Source of the DNA: a virus
DNA length: 25,759 bases
Virus record (IMG/VR): IMGVR_UViG_3300017763_000161
Span: 1-25,759 of that record
Direction: 5' to 3' (one strand)
Position numbers and translations under genes: made by a program. The first letter of the stretch is position 1, and every line of letters begins with the position of its first letter. Below the pieces are notes generated by a model. It saw only the letters and a list, made by a program, of their open reading frames with translations, had not been told where the DNA came from and made no database searches. Of this stretch, positions 13,960 through 22,122 are shown one piece after another.

Positions 13960-15717
13960 ATGTCTATATTAAATTCTGGAAAAACATTTGCAAATGGCGA
14001 ACAGCTTACAGCTGATAAACTTAATCAAGTAATTGAACAAGCGTCGTTCAACACGAATAACGCCGTTGACGGAAGTAGTACTACTGTAATAGGTACTGCT
14101 ATATCTGTTCGAGACGGAGGTATATCTCCGGCTAAACTTTCTAGTGGAGGCCCCACTTGGCGATCCTCTGACGGAGCATTGCGAGTAGGAAGAGAGACTG
14201 ATGACAGTTATCAACCTAACGCATTTGTCAAAGGAAGAAGGCAGTCAAAAGTTGACACCCTTGAGCTAAACTCCAATGATGATATTGAGTTCACTACAGG
14301 GTCTAGTACTACTGGTAGTAGTGACCAAAGAATGATTATAAAACAAACTGGAATGGTTGGTATTAACCAAGCTTCTCCAGTAGGAACTTTACACATTACT
14401 GACATTGGTGATACTCGTCCTACTCTTTTCTTAGAGGGTGCAAGCTCAACTGAAGGGGACATTGCTGTAAGCCACACGGACGCACTTCAAATAGGACATT
14501 GGAACAAAACCAATAATTCTTTCGCTGAAAGAATGACTTTTCAGACCAGCGGAAATGTTGGTATAGGAGAAAGTTCACCGTCTGCAAAGTTAGAAGTTCG
14601 TGGTAATTTCCGTGTAAGCAGTACTGCTGCTGAGTTTAATCACATAGCCTTAGAAAATAATACTGAGGTATTTGGCTACATAGGTGGCAGAAACGGAGAC
14701 TTGTACATTAATGCAGGTGGAACAAGTGACAAATTAAGGCTTGCTACTAATGGCTCTGACAGACTTGTAATTCAACAAAGCGGAAATGTAGGTATTAATA
14801 CTTCTAGTCCTAAAGCAACCTTGCACGTTAATGATATAGGGAGTGCGCAGCCTTGTATTTTAGTAGAAAATGCTAGTCAGACCGAAGGTGACATTGCTGT
14901 AACTCAAGGAGAGTCACTTCAAGTAGGACATTGGGATGGCAGTTCATTCACCCAAAGAATGACTATTGGTAGCAATGGTTTTTTAGGCGTGGGAACACCT
15001 GCTGGTACAAATCCTTCCGAAGAACTACACGTTTCGGGAAGTAGCGGAGATCCTTCAATTTTACTTGAGAATACTTCAGAGGGAACTAGTGCGGATACTA
15101 TTATTAGGTCTAGGGTTGCGGGTAAAGACGAAACTGGTGGAAGAAATTTTATATATTTTGGAGACGCAGAAGATGACAATGTTGGAAGAATATATTATAA
15201 TCACTCAAACGATTCTATGCTATTTACTGCCAACGCCTCTGATGTAATGATGCTTGATTCAAATAAGAGAGTGCTAATAGGACAAACAAGTTCACCCACC
15301 TCCGTTCCTAAAAGTTTATTTGTAAACGGAAGAATAGGTTCTCTTAATACTTATAGTCAAACCACAAGTAGTTCAGCAAATCTTTTTATTGGATCAAGTG
15401 GTTTATTTCAAAGAAGTACCTCTTCTGCTCGTTACAAACAAAACATTCAAGATTACGATAAAGGAATTGATGCAATTAAATCTTTACGTCCGGTGTATTT
15501 TGAATCAATCAATGAGGATGACGATCATACTTATGCTGGTTTTATTGCTGAAGAAGTACACGATGCGAATTTAACTGAGTTCGTTAATTACAACGAAGAA
15601 GGTCAACCAGATGCTTTGCATTACTCAAATATGGTTGCTGTTTTAACCAAAGCCCTTCAAGAATCCCTTGTTAAAATTGAATCCCTAGAAGCTAGAGTAG
15701 CTAGTCTTGAATCCTAA
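13960..15717 (+). CDS. Tail fibre with S74 intramolecular chaperone
   Basis: This 585-residue protein (ATG 13960 with leader cttaaaattATG; an ATG at 13933 would overlap the previous gene) has an N-terminal anchor similar to that of the preceding fibre (ILNSGKTFANGEQLTADKLN). Two related beta modules follow at residues 133-194 and 277-336. The C-terminal domain starts with SSARYK (488-493) and runs through YAGFIAEEV to a coiled coil, LTKALQESLVKIESLEAR. This is the peptidase S74 (endosialidase-type) chaperone, which folds the trimer and cuts itself off at a Ser-Lys dyad. S488 and K493 have the expected spacing of five. Its stop overlaps the next ATG by one base. The fibre is probably the long receptor-binding appendage. 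Confidence 0.85.
   Translation: MSILNSGKTFANGEQLTADKLNQVIEQASFNTNNAVDGSSTTVIGTAISVRDGGISPAKLSSGGPTWRSSDGALRVGRETDDSYQPNAFVKGRRQSKVDTLELNSNDDIEFTTGSSTTGSSDQRMIIKQTGMVGINQASPVGTLHITDIGDTRPTLFLEGASSTEGDIAVSHTDALQIGHWNKTNNSFAERMTFQTSGNVGIGESSPSAKLEVRGNFRVSSTAAEFNHIALENNTEVFGYIGGRNGDLYINAGGTSDKLRLATNGSDRLVIQQSGNVGINTSSPKATLHVNDIGSAQPCILVENASQTEGDIAVTQGESLQVGHWDGSSFTQRMTIGSNGFLGVGTPAGTNPSEELHVSGSSGDPSILLENTSEGTSADTIIRSRVAGKDETGGRNFIYFGDAEDDNVGRIYYNHSNDSMLFTANASDVMMLDSNKRVLIGQTSSPTSVPKSLFVNGRIGSLNTYSQTTSSSANLFIGSSGLFQRSTSSARYKQNIQDYDKGIDAIKSLRPVYFESINEDDDHTYAGFIAEEVHDANLTEFVNYNEEGQPDALHYSNMVAVLTKALQESLVKIESLEARVASLES
14356..14967 (+). repeat. Internal duplicated beta module in the S74 fibre
   Basis: Bases 14356-14541 and 14788-14967 encode related modules of about 60 residues. 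Both begin VGIN and pass through a [T/S]LH[I/V] strand, a DIG turn, an xGDIAV stretch, then an LQ[I/V]GHW and RMT strand. The copies differ at many positions, so this is an old duplication rather than an assembly repeat. Confidence 0.75.
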
Positions 15718-16205
15718 TGGCTTACAATCGTTTACTTCAGTCAGTACAGATTGCCCTTGAGAACAAAACTCAGAAGGGCGCTCTTATGGCTATGGACGAA
15801 GTCGTTGACTTCTGCTTGGCTCACGAGAACGGTAAAGTATTTGACGGCTGGGACAAAGAACTTATCCGACTTATGGTCGGATATCATTGGGCCAAGAAAA
15901 CATTAATCGTTCACTACAACGAAGACCAAGAAATAAAGGGTGTCTTTATGTGGTACAATTGTAACGAGGACGACGGATGGGAATTTATAAATGGTTGGGA
16001 GGCTGACAGAGAAGACGGAGACAGTATATTTTTAGCTTTCATATTTGCTGAAGGAAAGGACACATTAAAGGAAATAACTAAGGACTTCCTTTCTCGTTGC
16101 CCGGAAGCACTAGAAAAAAACAAAATAAGTCTACGGTACAGAAGTGGGTTTCCAAAGCGTGTAAACTATGACAATCGACTTTTTAAAAAAATATTAAATA
16201 ACTAA
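15717..16205 (+). CDS. Uncharacterised protein, weak GNAT-like pattern
   Basis: This 162-residue protein is rich in Trp and acidic residues. A helical N-terminus (ALMAMDEVVDFCLAHENGKV) is followed by LIVHYNEDQEIKGVFMWYNC, an acidic W-containing stretch, then IFLAFIFAEGKDTLKEITKD and SLRYRSGFPKRVNYDNRLF. The strand-strand-helix-strand order with a short gap around AEGKDTL is reminiscent of acetyltransferase-like (GNAT) proteins that sit next to internal virion genes in some podoviruses. No clear acetyl-CoA loop is visible, so the call is weak. It overlaps the fibre stop by one base and is five bases from the next gene, so it is co-transcribed with virion proteins. It could instead be a fibre-assembly factor. 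Confidence 0.4.
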   Translation: MAYNRLLQSVQIALENKTQKGALMAMDEVVDFCLAHENGKVFDGWDKELIRLMVGYHWAKKTLIVHYNEDQEIKGVFMWYNCNEDDGWEFINGWEADREDGDSIFLAFIFAEGKDTLKEITKDFLSRCPEALEKNKISLRYRSGFPKRVNYDNRLFKKILNN

Positions 16206-16210
16206 GAATT

Positions 16211-17605
16211 ATGGGTGGTAAAGGCAAAACAACAATCAATCAACCAGATCCTATAAACTACGCCAAGGAAGCGTTTGAGTTTATGTATGGCCCTGGGTCA
16301 TACGAAGGTTCTGGAGGAATGACAGATCCAGAATTTAATAAAAAGTTACTTGAGTCCGAGGCAACTTTTAGACCAGAGTACACAGCCCTAGAGCTTGCTG
16401 ACATAGGAACTATGTTGGAAGGTAGGGGGGACACTAAGGGTCTCAATGCGTTAATGTCCGACGCGGCAAAAGCAAGTGGAGAAACTCAAAGAGGAGAACT
16501 TGCCAAACAAAGGGCTGATGATTTACAAGCCGTTCAACAACTAGCTCCACAGCTAGTACAGGCTTACCGAGACGCTGACCCAGAAAGTGCAGCGTTGGCA
16601 GACGCTGCTAGTGCAAGGGCTGGAGAAGCGACTGGAATAGGAGCTAAGGGTGAAGAGCTTCTTGGTAGTAAGCTACAAGGTGCAAGTGCGGCGGAAAAAC
16701 AACTGCAAGCTATGGGTATGAGTCAAGGAGACTTAACTCCCACAGAACAAGAAGCATTAATATCTGGTAGAGGTACTGAGTTTATTCAGTCCACCGGGGA
16801 ACTTACACCTTTAGAAAAACGAAGAGCACAACAGTCAGCTAGACAAGCATCTCTTGCCAGAGGCAGAGAGATGGGAACAGGCGCAGGGTACAGCGAAATG
16901 CAAGCCAGAATGGCTGAGGAGCTGAACAAACAACAAAGAGAAATAGCTCTAGGATCTCAGTTATTAGGACAAGAAGCAAATATGCGAGGATCAAGACTTG
17001 GTCAAGGCGCAAATATGTTGTCACAGTCCGACGCCCTTGCAGCACAAAGGCGCAAAGAGTTAATGCAAAAACAGCAAATGGGTGCTGGTCTAATACAAGG
17101 CGAGGACGCAATACAGTCCGGAAGATTCGGGCAAGCCTTTGGTATGAACCGAGCAATCGCTGGAGACCTTGGTTCAACTATACTTGGTCGTCCGTCTTCA
17201 GCTGTAGCACTTGGTACACAGACACTTGGTTCGGCACAACAAGGCGCAGCAGGTCAAATGGGGCCACAATTGTTTGATCCTAATATGGGAATCAACCTTG
17301 CTATGCAAGACCGCACGAACCAGTTTAACCTAATGGGCGCACAAGCTCAAGCAGACGCTTCTCGTAGCTCTGGTATGATGAGCGGAATTGGTGCAGCTAT
17401 TGGAGCGTTCTGTTGGGTAGCTCGTGAAGTGTACGGAGAACAAGACCCACGATGGGTACAGTTCCGTACCTGGATGCTCTGTGAATCGCCTAGTTGGTTT
17501 CGTAGATTGTATGTACGATTTGGTGAACGCTTTGCTAAGTTTATATCCAATAAACCAAAAATTAAAAACATCATCCGTGGGTGGATGAACAACCGTATAA
17601 AATAA
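16211..17605 (+). CDS. Internal virion protein with conserved C-terminal CWVAREVYG motif
   Basis: This 464-residue protein has a Gln/Ala/Gly-rich helical body (residues ~60-390: LEGRGDTKGLNALMSD, QARMAEELNKQQREIALGSQ, many Met/Gln). A distinct C-terminal segment at 401-464 starts CWVAREVYGEQDPRW, with FRTWMLCESPSWFRRLYVRF and RFAKFISNKPKIK later. I recognise this ending from ejected or tail-associated proteins of many phages; it probably mediates interaction or membrane entry. Ala/Gly-rich helical proteins in this position match T7-type internal core proteins ejected with the DNA. A Gly-rich stretch just before the motif (MMSGIGAAIGAF) could insert in membrane. ATG 16211 follows an A/T leader without Shine-Dalgarno. 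Confidence 0.65.
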   Translation: MGGKGKTTINQPDPINYAKEAFEFMYGPGSYEGSGGMTDPEFNKKLLESEATFRPEYTALELADIGTMLEGRGDTKGLNALMSDAAKASGETQRGELAKQRADDLQAVQQLAPQLVQAYRDADPESAALADAASARAGEATGIGAKGEELLGSKLQGASAAEKQLQAMGMSQGDLTPTEQEALISGRGTEFIQSTGELTPLEKRRAQQSARQASLARGREMGTGAGYSEMQARMAEELNKQQREIALGSQLLGQEANMRGSRLGQGANMLSQSDALAAQRRKELMQKQQMGAGLIQGEDAIQSGRFGQAFGMNRAIAGDLGSTILGRPSSAVALGTQTLGSAQQGAAGQMGPQLFDPNMGINLAMQDRTNQFNLMGAQAQADASRSSGMMSGIGAAIGAFCWVAREVYGEQDPRWVQFRTWMLCESPSWFRRLYVRFGERFAKFISNKPKIKNIIRGWMNNRIK

Positions 17606-17606
17606 G

Positions 17607-18179
17607 ATGGCATTTCAAGCAGGATCACAAATTGACCCAAGGCTCGCAGCCTTGGACTTCAGCGGATTTACTAACGCAGCAGCTATCCAGGCTCAAGGTA
17701 TGGAGAACTTGGGCAAAAACGTCGCTAAAGGAGTAACCGGTTATAAAGAGCAAAAGAAACAGGACAAGAAAAACCAATCAAAGGTTAATCGAGCAATATC
17801 CTATGGTGAAGGAATGATAAAACTTTTAGGTGAAGACCATCCCTTGGCTGACGTTATTGCAGATCAAATGGCTATGAACTTTAATTCTAATATTGACGTT
17901 GAGCAAGCGGCGTTTGCCGCTGACCAGTTAACAGACCAAGTAACAAATATGTTCTTAATGGATCAAAAACAACAACCAATATCTTTTATGACATCTCCGA
18001 TGGGAACAGAGTATGGAGTAGATGGAAGTGGTAAAATTGTGGTGACTACTACTGCTGCTGATGCGTATGGTAATGTTGACCTTCTCAACGCAATAACTGA
18101 TAAACCCGTTCCGACCGTTCTAAGCTCTGATGAAGAAACACGAAGACTAGAACTTGAGAGAATGGCACAAGTTAAATAA
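17607..18179 (+). CDS. Small internal virion protein-like
   Basis: This 190-residue protein lies between two internal virion genes, one base after the previous stop and six bases before the next start. The N-terminus (QIDPRLAALDFSGFTNAAA) is followed by a basic, coiled stretch (GYKEQKKQDKKNQSKVN), a helical region (AAFAADQLTDQVTNMFLM) and an extended, Thr-rich C-terminus. The composition resembles middle-sized ejected core proteins. No enzyme motif or membrane segment is visible. The role as an ejected or core protein is inferred only from neighbours and size. Confidence 0.55.
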   Translation: MAFQAGSQIDPRLAALDFSGFTNAAAIQAQGMENLGKNVAKGVTGYKEQKKQDKKNQSKVNRAISYGEGMIKLLGEDHPLADVIADQMAMNFNSNIDVEQAAFAADQLTDQVTNMFLMDQKQQPISFMTSPMGTEYGVDGSGKIVVTTTAADAYGNVDLLNAITDKPVPTVLSSDEETRRLELERMAQVK

Positions 18180-18185
18180 AATAAT

Positions 18186-21100
18186 ATGGTTCTGTCCAGA
18201 GAACAAGCCAGAGAACTTGAGCAACTTCAACTCAAGAAGAAAGCGTACGATGATTATGTGACCCGTGAGGCGTCGGAGGACGTTGGTATGGCTGTTGCTA
18301 AATCAAACGCTGGTCAAGAAACAAGTATAGGCGAAGACGTATCAGCCCTCGCGGCGGAAATAGCAATCTCCGAGGGGGGAAGGTTGGGAGGAGCTGCGGC
18401 TGGTACTGCTCTTCCAGTTCCACTTATAGGAACAGCTGCTGGATGGGTTATTGGTGGACTCGCTGGAGGAGCGTCTGGCGCTTACACTAGGCAAAAAATG
18501 CTAGGTCAAGAAATTGACTACGGTAACATTATTGCTTCCGCATTTATAAACATTATACCAGTACCCTCGGCTTTAAAAATGTTTAAAAACAAAACCTTAA
18601 ATACTGCTGTGTTCCAGGCTGGAGTAGGGGGAACATTGACCGGGGGAGAGGAAGTAATATCAACCATTATTAGTGAGGACAGACTTCCCACTACAGACGA
18701 ACTTCAGTCAGCTGGACTTCAAGGAGCAGCTTTGGGAGCTGGACTTGGAGCAGTTGGTTCAAAGTTAGAGGACGCATATAAAAAATTTGCTGGCGTAGGT
18801 AGAGAAGAATTTAACAACGCTCTTAGAATGGGCGACCCCGACGCAAAGATTTTAGTGGGTTCTGTAATGAAAAATGCTAGACGTCATCAAGATGATGTCA
18901 GAAAAAACTACTCCGACGTTAGGCTTGGAATAAAAGAAGCAACTATGGACGGAAGGGCCAGACTTCAAGAGTTACAAATGACTTCTGCTGGTGGACAGAT
19001 AAGATCCAAGAGAGGAATCTTTGAAGTTCTGGATGATGACGTTGACTACAATTTAAACTCTAGGCTCGCTGAAGTTTCTATAGCTGCTAAGAACGCAGAG
19101 GTTAAAGACATCTTTGATTTAGACGGACAGTTCCTTGTCAGCAAGGCTGACGAAATGGGTGTAGAGGCTACTGATCTTTCCCAACAAATTGATAAGTATC
19201 TGTACGCTAAACACGCAATACAGTTCAACAATGCAAAATCAAAAGGATACAAGGGCGAAGGGTCTCCAGCTGGCATTAGTAATAAGGACGCTGAGGACAT
19301 CATAAAAACATTCGAGGAATCCGGGCTTCATCAAGATTTAGATAAAGTCATTAAAAGTAGAGCTGATATGTCCAAGCAAATACTGGACACGCTCGAAGAT
19401 GGTGGAATAGTAAGTTCTAAGTACGCTGAATCCTTGCGCAAAAAGTTTCCAAACTACGTCCCATTAAATCGTGTGATGGACGACGGAGGACAGTTTAATC
19501 CTGGACTGTACACGGCTACTGGATCTGACCGATCTGTGAACGAGGTTTCATCAAACATTCTCGGTAACTTGTCATCAGCCATTAGGATGGCTGAGGTAAA
19601 CAAGGCTAACCAATCCTTCTTAAAACTTGTACAGAAACCAAAGAACAGAAAAGCGGCAAATAATGTTGTATCAGTATATCGTTCAAAGAATGTAAAGGAA
19701 GGATCAAAGCCCGGTGGTAAACCAGAAGTTCCAAAGAGCGTTGATAGGGATTCAGTAGTAACTGTCTTTGACAACGGCGTAAGAACATCAATGGCGTTCA
19801 AGGACAAGAGACTTGCTGCAGCTATGAAGGGTAGCAACAAGGCTGTTCTTCCTACATATATGAAGGCTGCTTTGTGGTACAACAGAACACTAGGAAGTCT
19901 TTATACTAGGTTTAATCCAGAGTTCGTTATACCCAATTTATTTAGGGACAGATCTGAAGCCATTGTAAATGCTTCAGCAAAGATGGACTTGGGTAACGCT
20001 CTTAAAGTAGTCAATCCAGTCAACGATATACGAACTATTCGTAGAAACATTCTAAATAAGAACAGAGTAGCCAGCAACCCAGAGGAAGCTAAGATGGACG
20101 CCCTTTACAAGCAGTTTGTTGAGGACGGAGGTAGCACAGGGAACTTAGGCGCTGCAACAGTAAGAGACCCAGAGGAAGCCATTAAGGCTCTTCAGAAAAC
20201 CCTACACAAACCAAGTTCTAGGACAACTTTTAGAAAGGGCCTTGATGCTCTTGAGAGAGTTAACTCCTACGTTGAGGACTCAACCAGGTTCAATGTTTAC
20301 CGACAAGGACTGAACAGCGGGATGACCCGTAAGCAAGCTGCGCTTGCTGCTCGTGACAGTTCGTTTGACCCGTTGGTAAAAGGATCACAAGGAGATGTGC
20401 TCCGGGCTACTTACTTGTTTGCTAATCCTTCAATACAAGGCGGAAGAAACTTTATTAGGTCAATGAGCAACCCAAGAATTGCCGGAGGAGTACTGGGTAC
20501 ATTAATGGCGACAACATATTCTCTTGATATGTACAACCAGAGTATTGATCCGGACTGGAAAGAAAAGCTAAGAGCCAAAGATGGAAGCACCTGGAAGACA
20601 GACAAGACCCTAACTTTAGTTACTGGAGTAAAAGAGAACGGAGACTTGTCTTACATTCAAGTTCCCATCGGTTACTCCATTGCTCCAGTTAAAAAGACCG
20701 CTGACTATCTTCAGCAAAAAGTTATTCAACAAGGTCTAATGGGCATAGATCCATCTCAAGTAGAGATGGACAAGACCAAGACTGAAAAAATAGGAGAGTT
20801 AACTAAGGCTTTCATAGACGGATATAACCCAATGGGTGGGTCTATAGTTCCAACTCCATTGCGTCCTTGGTCTGAACTTGTTCGCAATAAGGACGGTCTC
20901 GGAAGAGACATTCGTCCGTCTTGGTTAGAAACCAAGAACATTAGCGAAGTAGAAAAAGTATTTCCTTGGACGATGGACACTCGTGGAGGAGAAATGGCAA
21001 TCTCTTTTGCGGAGCAGTTAGAGAATATGGGGATGGAAGTTTCCCCAGAAAACCTAGAGTACTTGTACCAGACTTGGGTTGGTGGCCCCGGTAACACAGT

Positions 21101-21641
21101 AAGAAGATTGTTTGAGTTTACTTCAAGGGTTATAAATAAAGAACCTTTGAAGGCAAAAGAATTGCCAATTGCTAGAAGATTCTTTGGGGAAAGTCCAATG
21201 AAAACTTTTGAGGCTCGCAACTACGACACGGAGCTACTTGAAAACTTGGATAAATTGTACTTAACCAATCGTCAAAAAGGAATCAGAATAGCAACAAGTG
21301 CCTTCAAGAAAATGGAAAGTAGAAATACTCCAGAAGAAAAAAGGTTAGTGCTTCGTGACGCTATATCGGAAGTAAAAGATCCTTACTTAATGCAGTCCAT
21401 ACTAAATTCAGTATCAAACAAATTTTCTGATAAACGCCTTGGAATTACCGGGGCAGACAAGGGCTTAAAGAACAAGTCGTCAATGGTAAAAGCTGAGTAC
21501 ATTATGAACAGAGTTGAAGATATGAGTCCAGAAATCGTTGGAGATTATTTGAAGACTATGCAGCAAAGAAAAATACTTACTCCAAGTGTCATTAAACTAA
21601 TTGGAGAACTCCGAGCAATAAAGGAGATGTCAAAGCAGTAG
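18186..21641 (+). CDS. Large internal (ejected) virion protein, LPD38-like
   Basis: At 1151 residues this is the largest protein here. Residues ~58-100 form a Gly/Ala-rich hydrophobic zipper (GRLGGAAAGTALPVPLIG, AAGWVIGGLAGGASGAY), able to insert in membrane during DNA ejection. From residue ~554 the sequence LPTYMKAALWYNRTLGSLYT, then RFNPEFVIPNLFRD, and later LAARDSSFDPLVKGSQ and TYLFANPSIQGGRNFIRSM resemble the large polyvalent protein-associated domain 38 found in phage ejected proteins. The C-terminal third is helical and charged (AISEVKDPYLMQSIL). It closes the structural block, ending with a 12-base overlap with a convergent gene. No polymerase or protease motif is evident. A T7 gp16-like channel role is the most likely, from position and size. 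Confidence 0.7.
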   Translation: MVLSREQARELEQLQLKKKAYDDYVTREASEDVGMAVAKSNAGQETSIGEDVSALAAEIAISEGGRLGGAAAGTALPVPLIGTAAGWVIGGLAGGASGAYTRQKMLGQEIDYGNIIASAFINIIPVPSALKMFKNKTLNTAVFQAGVGGTLTGGEEVISTIISEDRLPTTDELQSAGLQGAALGAGLGAVGSKLEDAYKKFAGVGREEFNNALRMGDPDAKILVGSVMKNARRHQDDVRKNYSDVRLGIKEATMDGRARLQELQMTSAGGQIRSKRGIFEVLDDDVDYNLNSRLAEVSIAAKNAEVKDIFDLDGQFLVSKADEMGVEATDLSQQIDKYLYAKHAIQFNNAKSKGYKGEGSPAGISNKDAEDIIKTFEESGLHQDLDKVIKSRADMSKQILDTLEDGGIVSSKYAESLRKKFPNYVPLNRVMDDGGQFNPGLYTATGSDRSVNEVSSNILGNLSSAIRMAEVNKANQSFLKLVQKPKNRKAANNVVSVYRSKNVKEGSKPGGKPEVPKSVDRDSVVTVFDNGVRTSMAFKDKRLAAAMKGSNKAVLPTYMKAALWYNRTLGSLYTRFNPEFVIPNLFRDRSEAIVNASAKMDLGNALKVVNPVNDIRTIRRNILNKNRVASNPEEAKMDALYKQFVEDGGSTGNLGAATVRDPEEAIKALQKTLHKPSSRTTFRKGLDALERVNSYVEDSTRFNVYRQGLNSGMTRKQAALAARDSSFDPLVKGSQGDVLRATYLFANPSIQGGRNFIRSMSNPRIAGGVLGTLMATTYSLDMYNQSIDPDWKEKLRAKDGSTWKTDKTLTLVTGVKENGDLSYIQVPIGYSIAPVKKTADYLQQKVIQQGLMGIDPSQVEMDKTKTEKIGELTKAFIDGYNPMGGSIVPTPLRPWSELVRNKDGLGRDIRPSWLETKNISEVEKVFPWTMDTRGGEMAISFAEQLENMGMEVSPENLEYLYQTWVGGPGNTVRRLFEFTSRVINKEPLKAKELPIARRFFGESPMKTFEARNYDTELLENLDKLYLTNRQKGIRIATSAFKKMESRNTPEEKRLVLRDAISEVKDPYLMQSILNSVSNKFSDKRLGITGADKGLKNKSSMVKAEYIMNRVEDMSPEIVGDYLKTMQQRKILTPSVIKLIGELRAIKEMSKQ

Positions 21642-22040
21642 CTCGAAGGACTTAGCGTCCTTCTCGTACACATACCCAACGTCTTTTGATACCCACTCCC
21701 TTCTACTGAACTCAGTAGTCCTTGGTAGGTTTCTTTTGCACCAGCCGAAGTCGTAGTCGTCTTGTAATAATTTAGTTATGTTCCAGACGTGAGCAGTCCC
21801 TTTGTGTTCGGACACATACAGAACTTGTCGATTGCTTTTATCTGCTACTTCGCAGTTTGAATCAACCTTGTTTTTTTCTATGATCCAGGGGTCATACTTT
21901 TTTCTTCTGGACTTTATTTCTATTAGGTAAGTGTCGTTAGAAAAATCAAATGTGCTGAACTGATCGACAGCCTTCTCAGTCCCCCTCATTGCTTTGGGGA
22001 ATAGACTAGCAAGACCTTTGATTATCTCAACATCTTCCAT
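21630..22040 (-). CDS. PD-(D/E)XK-like nuclease
   Basis: From ATG 22040 this is 136 residues; an in-frame GTG at 22088 would add 16. The ATG has the A/T-rich leader typical of this genome (cactattattttATG), while the GTG has AAGAGG only three bases away. The core FDFSNDTYLIEIKSRRKKYD has an acidic residue before a strand, then E-x-K (EIK) and basic residues, followed by IIEKNK and a strand RQVLYVSEHKGTAHVWNI. This is the catalytic arrangement of PD-(D/E)XK enzymes, including Holliday-junction resolvases and phage recombination nucleases. It is the last gene of the replication operon, 82 bases after the helicase, and converges on the structural block. The exact substrate is unknown. Confidence 0.6.
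   Translation of the reverse strand: MEDVEIIKGLASLFPKAMRGTEKAVDQFSTFDFSNDTYLIEIKSRRKKYDPWIIEKNKVDSNCEVADKSNRQVLYVSEHKGTAHVWNITKLLQDDYDFGWCKRNLPRTTEFSRREWVSKDVGYVYEKDAKSFELLL
21645..21663. other. Hairpin at the convergent gene junction
   Basis: A perfect 7-bp inverted repeat (GAAGGAC at 21645-21651 and GTCCTTC at 21657-21663, loop TTAGC) sits four bases past the plus-strand stop codon and inside the last codons of the minus-strand nuclease gene. No T-tract follows on either strand, so it is not a classic terminator, but the location between converging transcripts suggests a role in stopping them. Confidence 0.5.
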
Positions 22041-22122
22041 AAAATAATAGTGAAGTAGGCGGTTGAAAGGGTATGAACGAAAACCCACGAGCCTCTTAAT
22101 AGCCCGACTACCTAAATCACAC

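Noticed and set aside
20756-21220. 154-residue minus-strand frame inside the 1151-residue gene
   Set aside because: Opposite the clearly coding strand, no motif and no operon context.
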